DNA from: Streptomyces mangrovisoli
GTDB lineage: Bacteria; Actinomycetota; Actinomycetes; Streptomycetales; Streptomycetaceae
Direction of reading: 5' to 3'
NCBI RefSeq assembly: GCF_000974985.2
Contig: NZ_LAVA02000090.1
Span: 1-64,000, forward strand
DNA length: 64,000 nucleotides
Part shown: piece by piece, positions 15,638 through 24,553 of the stretch
How positions within the stretch are numbered: the stretch's first letter is position 1
How the letters are laid out: every line of letters begins with the position of its first letter
Position numbers and translations under genes: made by a program
The notes under the pieces: generated by a model
What the model saw: only the letters and a program-made list of their open reading frames with translations
What the model was told of the DNA's origin: nothing
Database searches by the model: none

Positions 15638-16471
15638 ATGACCGACCGGCCCCTGACCCTCATGGCAGTGCACGCCCACCCCGACGACGAGGCCACCGGA
15701 ACCGGAGGGGTGCTCGCGCAGTACGCGGCCGAAGGAATCCGCACGGTGCTCGTGACCTGTACCGACGGCGGTTGCGGTGACGGGCCGGGGGGCGTCAAGC
15801 CGGGCGACCCCGGGCACGATCCCGCGGCGGTCGCCTCGATGCGCAGGCGGGAACTCGAGGCCAGCTGCGAGGTGCTGAAGATCAGCGATCTGGAGATGTT
15901 GGACTACGCCGACTCCGGGATGATGGGCTGGGAGAGCAACGACGCCCCCAGTTCCTTCTGGCGGACCCCGGTGCAGGACGGCGCGGCCCGGCTCGCGGAG
16001 CTCATGCGGCACTACCGGCCCGATGTGGTCGTCACCTATGACGAGAACGGTTTCTACGGCCACCCCGACCACATCCAGGCGCACCGCATCACGATGGCGG
16101 CGCTGGAGATGACCGAGCTGACACCGAAGGTCTACTGGACCACGATGCCCCGCTCGGCGATGCAGCGGTTCGGGGAGATCATGCGCGAGTTCCACGAGGA
16201 CATGCCGGAACCGGATCCCGCCGAGGCCGCCGCGCTCGCCGAGATCGGCCTCCCCGACGACGAGATCACCACGTGGGTGGACACCACGGCGTTCAGCGGT
16301 CAGAAGTTCGACGCGCTGGCCGCGCACGCCAGTCAGGGCGAGAACATCTTCTTCCTCAAGATGGGCAAGGAGCGGTTCGGCGAGTTCATGGGCATGGAGA
16401 CGTTCGTACGGGTCCGGGACACGACCGGCGCGGCGACGCCCGAGAACGATCTCTTCGCCGGGCTGCGCTGA
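15638..16471 (+). CDS. PIG-L family zinc deacetylase (MshB/Mca-like)
   Basis: 277 residues. Zinc-binding AHPDDEATGTGG (about residues 12-23) and the distal GHPDHIQAHRIT (around residue 137) are the hallmark PIG-L motifs; both Asp and His ligands are intact. This family includes mycothiol biosynthesis deacetylase MshB and mycothiol-conjugate amidase Mca, which have the same size and a similar WVDT...KFDALAAHASQ ending. Which one it is cannot be settled by eye; a secondary-metabolite or lincomycin-type deacetylase is also possible. AGGAGG at 15623-15628 fixes the ATG. Confidence 0.88.
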   Translation: MTDRPLTLMAVHAHPDDEATGTGGVLAQYAAEGIRTVLVTCTDGGCGDGPGGVKPGDPGHDPAAVASMRRRELEASCEVLKISDLEMLDYADSGMMGWESNDAPSSFWRTPVQDGAARLAELMRHYRPDVVVTYDENGFYGHPDHIQAHRITMAALEMTELTPKVYWTTMPRSAMQRFGEIMREFHEDMPEPDPAEAAALAEIGLPDDEITTWVDTTAFSGQKFDALAAHASQGENIFFLKMGKERFGEFMGMETFVRVRDTTGAATPENDLFAGLR

Positions 16472-16488
16472 CCCGCGGACCGTGCCGA

Positions 16489-16508
16489 CCCCCCGCTCGG
16501 CCGCGGGG
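16489..16508. terminator. Small GC hairpin between convergent genes
   Basis: CCCCGC (16491-16496) and GCGGGG (16503-16508) with a 6-base loop, in the 78-base gap between the PIG-L gene and the convergent GlxA-type regulator. Weak; a bidirectional terminator is plausible only from position. Confidence 0.3.
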
Positions 16509-16549
16509 CGGTGCATCGGCGGCAGGCGGCGCGAGACCGGAGTTCCGCG

Positions 16550-17575
16550 TCACGTCGCCTCGGGAGGGTGGCTCCCGGCGTCTGCGGCATCCCGTGAGAC
16601 CGTGGTGCGGAAGCGGGCCCGGTAGGCGCCCGGGGTGATGCCCAGGTTGCGCACGAAGGCCCGGCGCAGGGACTCGGGCGAGCCGAAGCCCGTGCGCCGG
16701 GCCACCGTCGCCATGGGGTCGTCGCCGAGTTCCAGCAGCGCCTGGGCCGCCTCCTGGCGGATCTCCTCCACGTAGCGGGCCGGTGTCGTGCCCAGCTCGT
16801 CGTGGAACAGGCGGGTGATGTGGCGCGAACTCACGCCCGCCCGGCGCGCCATGGCCGCGACGGTGTGGTTGGCCGAGGGGTTCCCGGCGACGGCGTCCAG
16901 GACCTGGCGCAGCGCCTCCTGCCGGACGTAGGGGGTACGGGTCCGGACGCTGAACTGGGACTGCCCGCCGGGGCGTTGCATGAAGACGACCATGTCCCTG
17001 GCCACCGTGCGGGCGGTCTCGGCGCCGAGGTGTTCCTCGACCAGGGCGAGGGACAGGTCGATGCCCGAACTGACCCCCGCCGAGGTCATGACGTGGCCGT
17101 CGCGGACGAAGAGCGCGTCGGGTTCCACGGTCACCGTGGGGTAGCGCAGGGCGAGTTGGTCGGCGAAGCGCCAGTGCGTGGTCGCCCTGCGGCCGTCGAG
17201 GAGGCCGGCCGCGGCGAGCAGGAACGCACCGGTGCAGATCGACACCGTACGGCGGCTGCGGGCGTCGAGCGCCCGGACTGCGTCGAGCAGGGCGTCGTCC
17301 TTGATCAGGGAGGGCCATTCCGGACCGCCGGGGACGACGACCACGTCGCTGTCGTAGGACACCTGCGCGGCGGGCAGGTCGACGCTCAGGCCCGTACCGG
17401 CGGCGGTGACCACGTCCGCGCCGTCCGGGGAGACGAGCCGGACGCGGTAGCGGCCGCCGAATTCGTCGGCCGTCGCGAACACCTCGATCGGCCCGGTGAC
17501 GTCGAGGAGCCGTACTCCCGGGAAGACCAGGACCGTCACCAGCAGCGGATCACGGACGGACGGTCTGGCCTGCAT
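16550..17575 (-). CDS. GlxA-type transcriptional regulator (DJ-1/PfpI domain plus AraC HTH)
   Basis: 341 residues. The N-terminal DJ-1/PfpI domain (about 10-185) includes VLVFPGVRLLDVTGPIEVFATADEFGG, the nucleophile-elbow equivalent RRTVSICTGAFLLAAAGLLDG and SAGVSSGIDLSLALVEEHLG. The C-terminal AraC region (about 225-330) has TVAAMARRAGVSSRHITRLFHDELGTTPARYVEEIR and ESLRRAFVRNLGITPGAYRARF, both helix-turn-helices. GlxA-like proteins sense metabolites and activate neighbouring or distant operons. No obvious target is adjacent. Confidence 0.92.
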   Translation of the reverse strand: MQARPSVRDPLLVTVLVFPGVRLLDVTGPIEVFATADEFGGRYRVRLVSPDGADVVTAAGTGLSVDLPAAQVSYDSDVVVVPGGPEWPSLIKDDALLDAVRALDARSRRTVSICTGAFLLAAAGLLDGRRATTHWRFADQLALRYPTVTVEPDALFVRDGHVMTSAGVSSGIDLSLALVEEHLGAETARTVARDMVVFMQRPGGQSQFSVRTRTPYVRQEALRQVLDAVAGNPSANHTVAAMARRAGVSSRHITRLFHDELGTTPARYVEEIRQEAAQALLELGDDPMATVARRTGFGSPESLRRAFVRNLGITPGAYRARFRTTVSRDAADAGSHPPEAT

Positions 17576-18038
17576 CGCGTGCCTCCATGTCTGGCGGACA
17601 CCCCTCAGGGTATCGCCCGGCAGGTCTGATGACTGAACTCACAGGGTCGGAGGGGTGGCGACACCTGTGTCCGGGCCGCTCGCCTCCCCCGTTCCCCCGC
17701 CCGTGTTCAGCGGCCCGCCGCCGCCCCCTCATGGCGGGAAAGAGGGACACGACACCCTCGGATCCGGACCTGCGCGGCCACGGCCGCTCCCGTAGCGGCG
17801 GTCGCGCGGCGCGGGTGTCCCGGAGTGAGGGCGTTGTGGCGCGTGACGGCCTGTGGCACGGCCCGCGCGCCCCATAGCTTCGTCGACGCCGACAGGCCGA
17901 CGGTCTCGCCCGCGCCCCGCGAGCCGGCCCGGTGCCTGCCGGCCTTCCGTCGTTCACCGCCTGCGCTCACCGACCCGGCCACCGGGCGTGACCGGAGCCG
18001 GTGACGCCGCCTCACCAGAACAGAAGGCTCTCCGCACC
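17576..18038. other. Intergenic, no gene supported
   Basis: 463 bases between two divergent genes. Several overlapping frames are open on both strands, but none shows a domain or a good ribosome site. The promoter of the GlxA-type regulator (right-to-left) and that of the TDT gene must lie here. No strong palindrome was noticed. Confidence 0.4.
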
Positions 18039-19193
18039 GTGACATCCCACGCAGCTGCCGACCGGCCGGTCCCGGCCGAGACCGATCCGGGTCCGCGACG
18101 CCCCGAAGAAGCCCCAGCCCGCCCCGATGGGAGGCCGAGCAAGCACCGCGAACGGGGTCGGCTCGCTCCCGGCTGGTTCGCGGCCGTCATCGGCACGGGG
18201 ATCGTCGCCGACGCCGGGGCCACCCTGCCGCGCCAGATCCCCGGGCTGCGCGACGCGGCCACGGTGCTCTGGGCGGCTGCCGCGGTGCTGCTGGTCGTCC
18301 TCGCGGTCGGCTATCTGCGACAGCGCACCCTGCGCGCGCACGCCGGCGATCCTGTGCAGGCCCACTTCCTGGGGACGCTGCCGATGTCCCTGCTCATCGT
18401 CGGCGCCGGAACCCTGCTGCTCGGCCACCGGCTGATCGGCACGCGGGCCGCCGTGGACGTGGACTGGGTGCTGTGGTCCGTCGGTACGGCGCTGGGGCTG
18501 GTCACCGCGTGCACCGTGCCGTATCTCATGGTCACCCGGCACCGCTTCGCGCCGGACGCGGCCTTCGGCGGCTGGCTGCTGCCGGTGGTGCCGCCACTGG
18601 TCGCCGCCGCGACCGGCGCGCTGCTCGTGCCGCACGCGCCCGCCGGACAGGCACGTCTGGCGCTGCTGCTGGGCTGCGCCGCGATGCTCGGGCTCGGGCT
18701 GATCGCCGTCCTGCTGGTCCTGGCCATGCTGTACAGCCGCCTGGTGCATCACGACGCGCCCGCCGGCGCCCTGGTGCCCACCGTGTGGATCGGCGTGGGA
18801 GCGCTGGACCAGGCGGTGACGGCTCTGGGCGCGCTGGCCACCGCCGCACCGAGCGGACTGCCCGCCCCCGACGCGCGCGGGGCCGCGGTCCTGGCCCTGC
18901 TGGGCGGCGTCGGGATGTGGGGGTTCGCGATGCTGTGGCTGGTGCTCGCCACGGCGCTGACCGTCCGGGCCGTACGCGGGGGGCTGCCCTTCACGCCGAC
19001 CTGGTGGTCGTTCATCTTCCCCCTCGGCGCGTGCGTCACCGCCACCGGCGGCCTGGCCGTACGCTCCGGCTCGCGGCCGCTCGTGTGGATCACCGTCGTG
19101 GTGTACGTCGTACTCGTCGCCGCGTGGGCGGTCGTCGTCCGGCACTCGCTGCGACACGCCCTGCTCCGGGCGCGGGGCTCGGGGCGGAGCTGA
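18039..19193 (+). CDS. TDT-family (tellurite-resistance/dicarboxylate/SLAC1-like) transporter
   Basis: 384 residues, about ten transmembrane helices. The N-terminal ~40 residues are polar and Pro/Arg rich, then the TDT opening LAPGWFAAVIGTGIVADAGATLP, followed by hydrophobic segments (LLVVLAVGYL, LPMSLLIVGAGTLLL, GFAMLWLVLATALTV) and the family's late TPTWWSFIFPLGACVTATGGLAVRSG motif. The family includes TehA, Mae1 and plant SLAC1 and moves anions such as tellurite, malate, nitrate or sulfite. The GTG at 18039 is chosen by content; its AGAAGG site is rather distant (12 bases). It faces a convergent second TDT gene. Confidence 0.82.
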   Translation: MTSHAAADRPVPAETDPGPRRPEEAPARPDGRPSKHRERGRLAPGWFAAVIGTGIVADAGATLPRQIPGLRDAATVLWAAAAVLLVVLAVGYLRQRTLRAHAGDPVQAHFLGTLPMSLLIVGAGTLLLGHRLIGTRAAVDVDWVLWSVGTALGLVTACTVPYLMVTRHRFAPDAAFGGWLLPVVPPLVAAATGALLVPHAPAGQARLALLLGCAAMLGLGLIAVLLVLAMLYSRLVHHDAPAGALVPTVWIGVGALDQAVTALGALATAAPSGLPAPDARGAAVLALLGGVGMWGFAMLWLVLATALTVRAVRGGLPFTPTWWSFIFPLGACVTATGGLAVRSGSRPLVWITVVVYVVLVAAWAVVVRHSLRHALLRARGSGRS

Positions 19194-19219
19194 GCCGACG
19201 TGAACGGAGCCGCTGCCGG

Positions 19220-19237
19220 GCCGCCGCGCTCGGCGGC
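19220..19237. terminator. Hairpin between convergent TDT genes
   Basis: GCCGCCG (19220-19226) and CGGCGGC (19231-19237) around a CGCT loop, filling most of the 46-base gap between two convergent stops. Likely a shared bidirectional terminator. Confidence 0.5.
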
Positions 19238-19239
19238 GG

Positions 19240-20853
19240 CTACACGGCGCTCCCCGGGCCGGGTGCCCCCTCCGCCCGGGGACCCTGCCCGGGCGGCTTC
19301 GGGCGACGGAAACGCAGCAGGGTCACCGCCATCGCGGCGAAGGTGATCGCCCAGACCACGGCCGAGACCCAGATCTCCCAGCGGCCCGCGGTGGTCATCC
19401 AGGACGTTCCGCTCGCCCGTCCCAGTTCGTGGGTGGTGACCGCGTACATTCCGATCGGGAAGACCAGGTTCCACCAGCCGGTCTCGTACCGCAGCGGAAT
19501 GCGGCGCACCACGTGCCGCCAGACGCCGAGGGCCAGCAGCAGCGGGATGAGCCAGGTCGAGAACGCCCACAGCACGACGCAGGATCCCATCAGGACGGAC
19601 CTCGGCAGCAGGGTGGCGCTCGTCGGCAGGGCGGCGATGCGGACGCCCGCCAGCACGGTGATCGCCGCGGCCCCCATGAAGATCCAGACCGACGTCATGA
19701 GGCCTTCGGGCCGCACCGGGCGGGCGAGCAGTCGGGCCAGGACGATGCCGGCGGTCAGCAGGTACTGGACGATGCCGATGGCCCAGCACACCGCGGCAAG
19801 CACGGGGAGCATCTGTCCGGCGCCGGTACGGGCCAGGGAGGCCGCGCCCACCGCCACCGACTCGGATCCGACGGCCCACAGGAACCATGTGCCGTTGACC
19901 TGGTCGAACGACGGGTTCCGTCTCAGCGTGGTGATGAGCGCGAGCGGAATGCCGTAGTCGAGCAGCAGCCAGCCCACGGCGCCGAACGCCAGGAACGCGG
20001 CGGCAGCCGTGGTGTGACCGTCCGGCACCAGGCGGGCGGCCAGTACGTTCGCGGAGATGGCGACGGTGAGGAAGACGAAGGCACGGGGGCCGAGCAGTTC
20101 GGTGACGAAGCGCCGCCTTCGACGCGCGAGCCGCCAGCCCTGGGCGGCCAGGAGCACCGCGTACCCGGCCAGGGCTGCCCAGAGCAGCACCGTGGAGGCC
20201 GCCTCGGCGCCGTCCAGGTACAGGGCCGTGGAGACGATGCCGGTGCCCATGACGTAGGCGAGTGATCCGGCGTTGAGATCGGTGACCGCCGCCGCAAGAG
20301 CGGAGCGGAAGCCGGAAGGGGTCGACGCGGAGGCGGTGTCGGCCCGCGCCGCGTTCCCGGGGGCGGGAGTGGGCCGGTTGCCGTCGCCGCGGTGGGCCCG
20401 GGGGTCCTCGGCCCGGCGGGCGGGGCGAGGGTCCTCGGCCCGGCGGGCAGGGCGGGGGCCGTCGGCCTCGGCACCGGGGTGATCCGGGTCGGCGAGCCAC
20501 TCGGCGAGAACGGCGGCGTGACTGTGCTCCGTGTCCTGGGTGGCGGTCAGCAGGGTCAGGCCGTGGTCCTGGGCCAGGTCGTGCAGTTTCGCCGCGGCCC
20601 GTCTGTGCCCCGGGTCGCCGAGTTCGGCGAGATAGCGGCGACGGAACTCGGCGAAGCGCTCCGGGTCGTATCCGTACCAGCGTTGGAGCTCCGGCGACGG
20701 GGCCACCTCGCGCAGCCATGCGTCGAGGGGCGCGCCGAGCCGGCGGATGCCGCCTGGCCAGGTCCGGTCGACCAGTACCCGCTCGTCGCCGTCGCCGCCG
20801 GCCCCGGCGGACTTCTGCTCGTAGATCCTGCGGTACGTGATCCGCTTGGTCAT
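19240..20853 (-). CDS. DUF488-TDT fusion: N-terminal DUF488 domain joined to a TDT-family transporter
   Basis: 537 residues from the ATG at 20853 (GGAAGG six bases upstream). Residues ~1-122 match DUF488: TYRRIYEQ, RVLVDRTWPGGIRRLGAPLDAWLREVAPSPELQRWYGYDPERFAEFRRRYLAEL, and LTLLTATQDTEHSHAAVLAEWL. A charged linker (~123-175) contains two RPARRAEDP copies. From ~180 a full TDT domain follows: LNAGSLAYVMGTGIVSTALYL, ten hydrophobic helices, and RYETGWWNLVFPIGMYAVTTHELG near the end. DUF488 usually occurs alone. The transporter half belongs to the SLAC1/TehA superfamily, suggesting a soluble sensor on an anion channel; this is inference. The fusion is continuous in one frame. Confidence 0.85.
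   Translation of the reverse strand: MTKRITYRRIYEQKSAGAGGDGDERVLVDRTWPGGIRRLGAPLDAWLREVAPSPELQRWYGYDPERFAEFRRRYLAELGDPGHRRAAAKLHDLAQDHGLTLLTATQDTEHSHAAVLAEWLADPDHPGAEADGPRPARRAEDPRPARRAEDPRAHRGDGNRPTPAPGNAARADTASASTPSGFRSALAAAVTDLNAGSLAYVMGTGIVSTALYLDGAEAASTVLLWAALAGYAVLLAAQGWRLARRRRRFVTELLGPRAFVFLTVAISANVLAARLVPDGHTTAAAAFLAFGAVGWLLLDYGIPLALITTLRRNPSFDQVNGTWFLWAVGSESVAVGAASLARTGAGQMLPVLAAVCWAIGIVQYLLTAGIVLARLLARPVRPEGLMTSVWIFMGAAAITVLAGVRIAALPTSATLLPRSVLMGSCVVLWAFSTWLIPLLLALGVWRHVVRRIPLRYETGWWNLVFPIGMYAVTTHELGRASGTSWMTTAGRWEIWVSAVVWAITFAAMAVTLLRFRRPKPPGQGPRAEGAPGPGSAV
20402..20455 (-). repeat. 27-base tandem duplication in the DUF488-TDT linker
   Basis: Two copies of a 27-base unit (20402-20428 and 20429-20455) differing at 2 positions, encoding nine-residue repeats on the minus strand. 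In-frame linker expansion. Confidence 0.85.
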
Positions 20854-22891
20854 GAGATGCCTTCCACCCGCACGTGCGGTTCCCATATTTTATGGAATAC
20901 GTCTTTTGTTCGCACGGGTTCTGGCCCTGGCGGGGACGGCCTCTCGTCTCCGATCACGCGAAGGCCCGGGTGAGCAGGGACTTCTGCTCCATGCGATGCC
21001 GACGCGCGGACCCCACGGCCGGAGCGGACGCCTCGGGCCGGCTGACGTGTTCCACGCCCCGCCCCGTCGATTCCATGAGACGCGGCGCGACGAACGACCA
21101 GGCGCCTTGGTTCTCCGGCTCCTCCTGCACCCACCGGACCCGGGCGCTCTCGGGGAAGCGGGCGAGCTCGGTGGCCAATTCCCGCCCCGGGAAGGGATAG
21201 AGGCGCTCCACGGCGACGATCGCCGTGTCCGTCAAACCCAGTTCGCGGCGGCGCGCGACAAGTTCGTGGCTGACCTTGCCGGAACAGACCAGGATGCGGG
21301 CGACCCCGACGGGGTCGGCGGTGGTGTCCGGCAGGATCGGACGGAACCCTCCCTGGGTGAAGTCGGCCAGTGCGGAGGTGGCCGCCCTGGAGCGCAGCAT
21401 GGACTTCGGGGTGAAGACCAGCAGCGGGCGGCTTCGTTCGTCGAGCGCCTGCTGCCTGAGCAGGTGGAAGTAGTTGGCGGGCAGAGTGGGTTGGGTGACG
21501 GTCATGTTGTCCTGGGCGCACAGCTGCAGGAAGCGCTCGATACGGGCGGACGAGTGGTCGGGCCCCTGCCCCTCCAGGCCATGCGGCAGCAGCAACGTCA
21601 CGCCCGAGCGTCTGCCCCACTTCTGCTCGGACGAGGCGATGTACTCGTCGACGACCGTCTGGGCGCCGTTGGCGAAGTCTCCGAACTGCGCCTCCCACAG
21701 CACCAAGGCCTCGGGGCGTGCCGTCGCGTAGCCGTACTCGAAGGCCAGGGCGGCGAGTTCGGACAGCATCGAGTCGTGCACCGCGAAACCGCCGCGCCCC
21801 GTGGCGAGGGAGTCCAGCGGAGTGTGCTCCGCGCCGGTGCGCCGGTCGGTCAGTACGGCGTGCCGCTGGCCGAAAGTGCCGCGCCTGGAGTCCTGGCCGG
21901 CCAGCCGCACCGACACGCCCTCCAGAAGCAGCGAGCCGAACGCCAGCCTCTCGGCGGTCGCCCAGTCGACGGCGCCGGTCTCGACCATCTCCATGCGACG
22001 GTGCAACTGGGGCAGCACGCGCGGATGCACCGCGAAACCCGGGGGGAGTTCGATCTGCGAGGCGACGACCCGACGGACGGTGGACTCGTCGACGGCGGTC
22101 ACCGCCGGGCGGGCCGCGCGGGCCTCGGCCGGTGCCGTCCGCGCGGGGGCGTCCGTTGCGACGACGAGCGGCTCGGCCTCGGTCGGCCGCCCGGTGCGGG
22201 GCGAGGGCAGCGCCCGGGTCTCCGCGAACGCCCGCTCCAGGTGGTCCCGGTGACCGCGACGGGCGGCCTCCACCTGCTCCTCCTCCAGTTCACCGCGGCG
22301 CATCAGCGCGTCGGCGTACAGGCTGCGCACGGAGGCCCGCGCGTCGATGCGGTCGTACATCAGCGGCTGGGTGACGGACGGGTCGTCGACCTCGCTGTGC
22401 CCGTGCCGCCGGTAGCAGACCAGATCGACGACGACGTCCCGGTGGAACGTCTCGCGGTAGTCGAAGGCCAGTCGCGCCACCCGGTCCACGGCCTCCGGGT
22501 CGTCGCCGTTGACGTGGAAGACCGGGGCCCCGACGGCACGGGCCACGTCGGTGGCGTACGTGCTCGAACGACCGCCGACGGGCAGGGTGGTGAAGCCGAC
22601 CTGGTTGTCGACGACGACGTGGACGGTACCGCCGGTGCGGTACCCGGGCAGCTGGGACATGTTGAGGGTCTCCGCGACGACGCCCTGCCCGGCGAAGGCG
22701 GCGTCGCCGTGCACGACCACAGGAAGGACGGGAAAGGCCCCGGCCGCCCCCGCGGACAGGTCCTGCTTGGCGCGCACGACGCCCTGGACCACCGGGCCCA
22801 CGATCTCCAGGTGCGAGGGATTGGCCACGACCGAGACGGCGATGCCGCGGCCGTCGGGCGCCCGGTAGCTGCCCTCCGCGCCCAGGTGGTA

Positions 22892-22894
22892 CTA
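22892..22894 (-). other. Premature TAG stop inside the SucA-like gene
   Basis: The minus-strand codons read GTC TAG TAC CAC CTG, that is Val-stop-Tyr-His-Leu, where homologues have Val-Lys-Tyr-His-Leu. The context continues in the same frame on both sides for hundreds of codons. A new start would be possible at the GTG of VANPSHLE (22828), giving a 624-residue C-terminal piece lacking the N-terminal half. Confidence 0.9.
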
Positions 22895-23678
22895 GACGTC
22901 CCCGGAACCCTGCTCCGGTCTCGGGTCCTCCGCGTCCTCGAACTCGCCGAAGATCTGGGCGCAGGACTTGCCGACGACGTTGGCGAGGACGTTGAGCCGG
23001 CCGCGGTGCGCCATGCCGATGACGGCTTCCCCGAGCCCGCTGTCCATCGCGCGCAGGAGCAGGGCGTCGAGCAGCACGACGGCCGACTCGCCGCCTTCGA
23101 GCGAATACCGCTTCTGACCCACGTACTTGGTCTGCAGGAACGTCTCGAAGGCCTCCGCGGCCCCCAGCCGGTCGAGGATGCGCAGCTGTCCGGCGGGGTC
23201 GGGACGGCGCCAGGGACGCTCGACGCGCCGCTGGATCCACTCGCGCTCACGGGAGTCCTGGAGGTGCATGTACTCGAACCCCGCGGTACGGCAGTAGAAC
23301 TCCCGCAGCGCGTCGAACACTTCACCGACGGTCATCAAGGACCGACCGGCGAACCCGTCCACGACGACCTTCTCCGCGCGGTCGGCCTCGTCGAGGCCGA
23401 AGGCGGCGACGTCCAGCTCCGCGTGGGCGGGCGGCTCGGGGGTGAGCGGGTCCGTGGCGGCCATCAGATGGCCTCGCACGCGGAAGGCGTGGATGAGTGC
23501 CGCCACCCGGACGGCCTTGAGCTGCGCCCCGTCGTCCACGCGTGGGGCGACCGCCGGCGCGGACGGCCCGGACCGCGCGGCCGGGACTCGCGGGGACGCG
23601 AAGAACTCCCGCCAGGTGCGATCGACCGAGCCCGGATCGCGCAGCCAGCGCTGCCGCTGCTCGTCCACGACCCATTCA

Positions 23679-23715
23679 TTGATCCCGAACTCCGCTTCGT
23701 TGATCCCGCACTCCG
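23679..23715. repeat. 21-base tandem duplication at the SucA-like N-terminus
   Basis: TTGATCCCGAACTCCG at 23679 and TTGATCCCGCACTCCG at 23700 (one difference). On the minus strand it encodes GINE...GINE, so the family's FGxNEW motif has been partly doubled in frame. Confidence 0.8.
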
Positions 23716-23758
23716 TCCGGGGCGACACCACGCGTGCGGTGCCCGATTGCGACGTCAT

Positions 23759-24166
23759 GACGCAGAACGCCTTCTTCCTCACTCGAAACTCGAACGCTTC
23801 GGATGCGACGCGGCCGCGGGCCGCCCCGCGTGTCCGGCCTCGGGGTTCGGCCCGGACCGCAGACTCCGGCGGAGCATGAGACCGACCGACCGGCCGCACC
23901 GGACCGACCGATTCGACCGCATCGCCCTGACGACGCTAGGACGACGGACGCCCGAGGGCGGACAGCCGGGCGGGCCACGACGACCTCGATCCCGGACATC
24001 CGCGCCCGACCCCGACCCCGCGCGGCGCGGCGCGGCGGCCCACACGACGGACGGTCCGGATCCGAGGGTCTTCTGTCCGCCCCTCCGGCGATCACCGCCG
24101 CGGACGGACGGGTTGTGAGCCTTGTGGTCGCGTGGTGCGGCCGAGACTCCGACTCCGGGACGGAAC
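23759..24166. other. Intergenic between the SucA-like and MarR genes
   Basis: 408 bases. Long frames on both strands are unconvincing. The SucA-like and MarR genes diverge here, so two promoters are expected; no strong operator palindrome was found. A GTG at 24122 could lengthen the MarR ORF but gives 15 residues with no family character. Confidence 0.4.
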
Positions 24167-24553
24167 ATGATCGACCGCGATCCGCCGGGCACGACCTGGC
24201 AAGAACCCCCGCGCATTCTGCGGACCTTGGGCCTCCTCCACGGCGAACTGCGGGTCCACCACGGGCTGTCGCTCCACGACTACCTGGTCCTCGGCGCGCT
24301 CGCCGAAGCCCCCGCACATCCCCTGCCCGTCGCCCACCTGACGGAGTTCCTGAGCGAGTCCGGAGACCGGATGTCGTACCTCCTCAGAGGACTTCAGGCG
24401 GCCGGGCTGATCGAACGCCGACGCCGTACCGCGGACCGGAGAACCGTCGAGGTCTCGCTGACCGAGGCCGGGCGCGCCAGGTTCGGCGACGCCGAGCGGA
24501 CCGCGCGGACCCTGCTGGGCCGGCACCTCGGCCCCAGGAAGGAAGCGGCGTGA
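24167..24553 (+). CDS. MarR-family transcriptional regulator
   Basis: 128 residues. Winged helix: GELRVHHGLSLHDYLVLGALAEAP, PVAHLTEFLSESGDRMSYLLRGLQAAGLIERRRRTADRRTVEVSLTEAGRARF, with the MarR recognition helix and wing clear. Its C-terminus overlaps the next gene through GTGA, so the two are translated together. The divergent SucA-like gene may be one target, but no operator is identified. Confidence 0.85.
   Translation: MIDRDPPGTTWQEPPRILRTLGLLHGELRVHHGLSLHDYLVLGALAEAPAHPLPVAHLTEFLSESGDRMSYLLRGLQAAGLIERRRRTADRRTVEVSLTEAGRARFGDAERTARTLLGRHLGPRKEAA

Larger units (their letters stand above)
20954..23758 (-). pseudogene. sucA: SucA-like 2-oxoglutarate dehydrogenase E1, interrupted by a single in-frame TAG
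   Basis: About 934 codons of otherwise intact E1o sequence on one frame, split by TAG at 22892-22894. Before it: EFGINEWVVDEQRQRWL, GMAHRGRLNVLANVVGKSCAQIFGEF, QGSGDV. After it: YHLGAEGSY, VANPSHLEIVGPVVQGVVRAKQD, HGDAAFAGQGVVAETLN (thiamine-diphosphate motif), NQVGFTTLP, YRRHGHSEVDDPS, and a C-terminal ISSEQKWG and LLPHGLEGQGPDHSS. Family members have GSGDVKYHLG here, so AAG became TAG by one substitution. No indel is needed. The first fragment lacks the catalytic half. The acyltransferase domain found on actinobacterial KGD proteins is absent, so this is probably a paralog of the essential copy. Confidence 0.9.

Noticed and set aside
20837..24118. A 1093-codon open frame antisense to the SucA-like gene
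   Set aside because: No recognisable domain; antisense shadow of a GC-rich gene.
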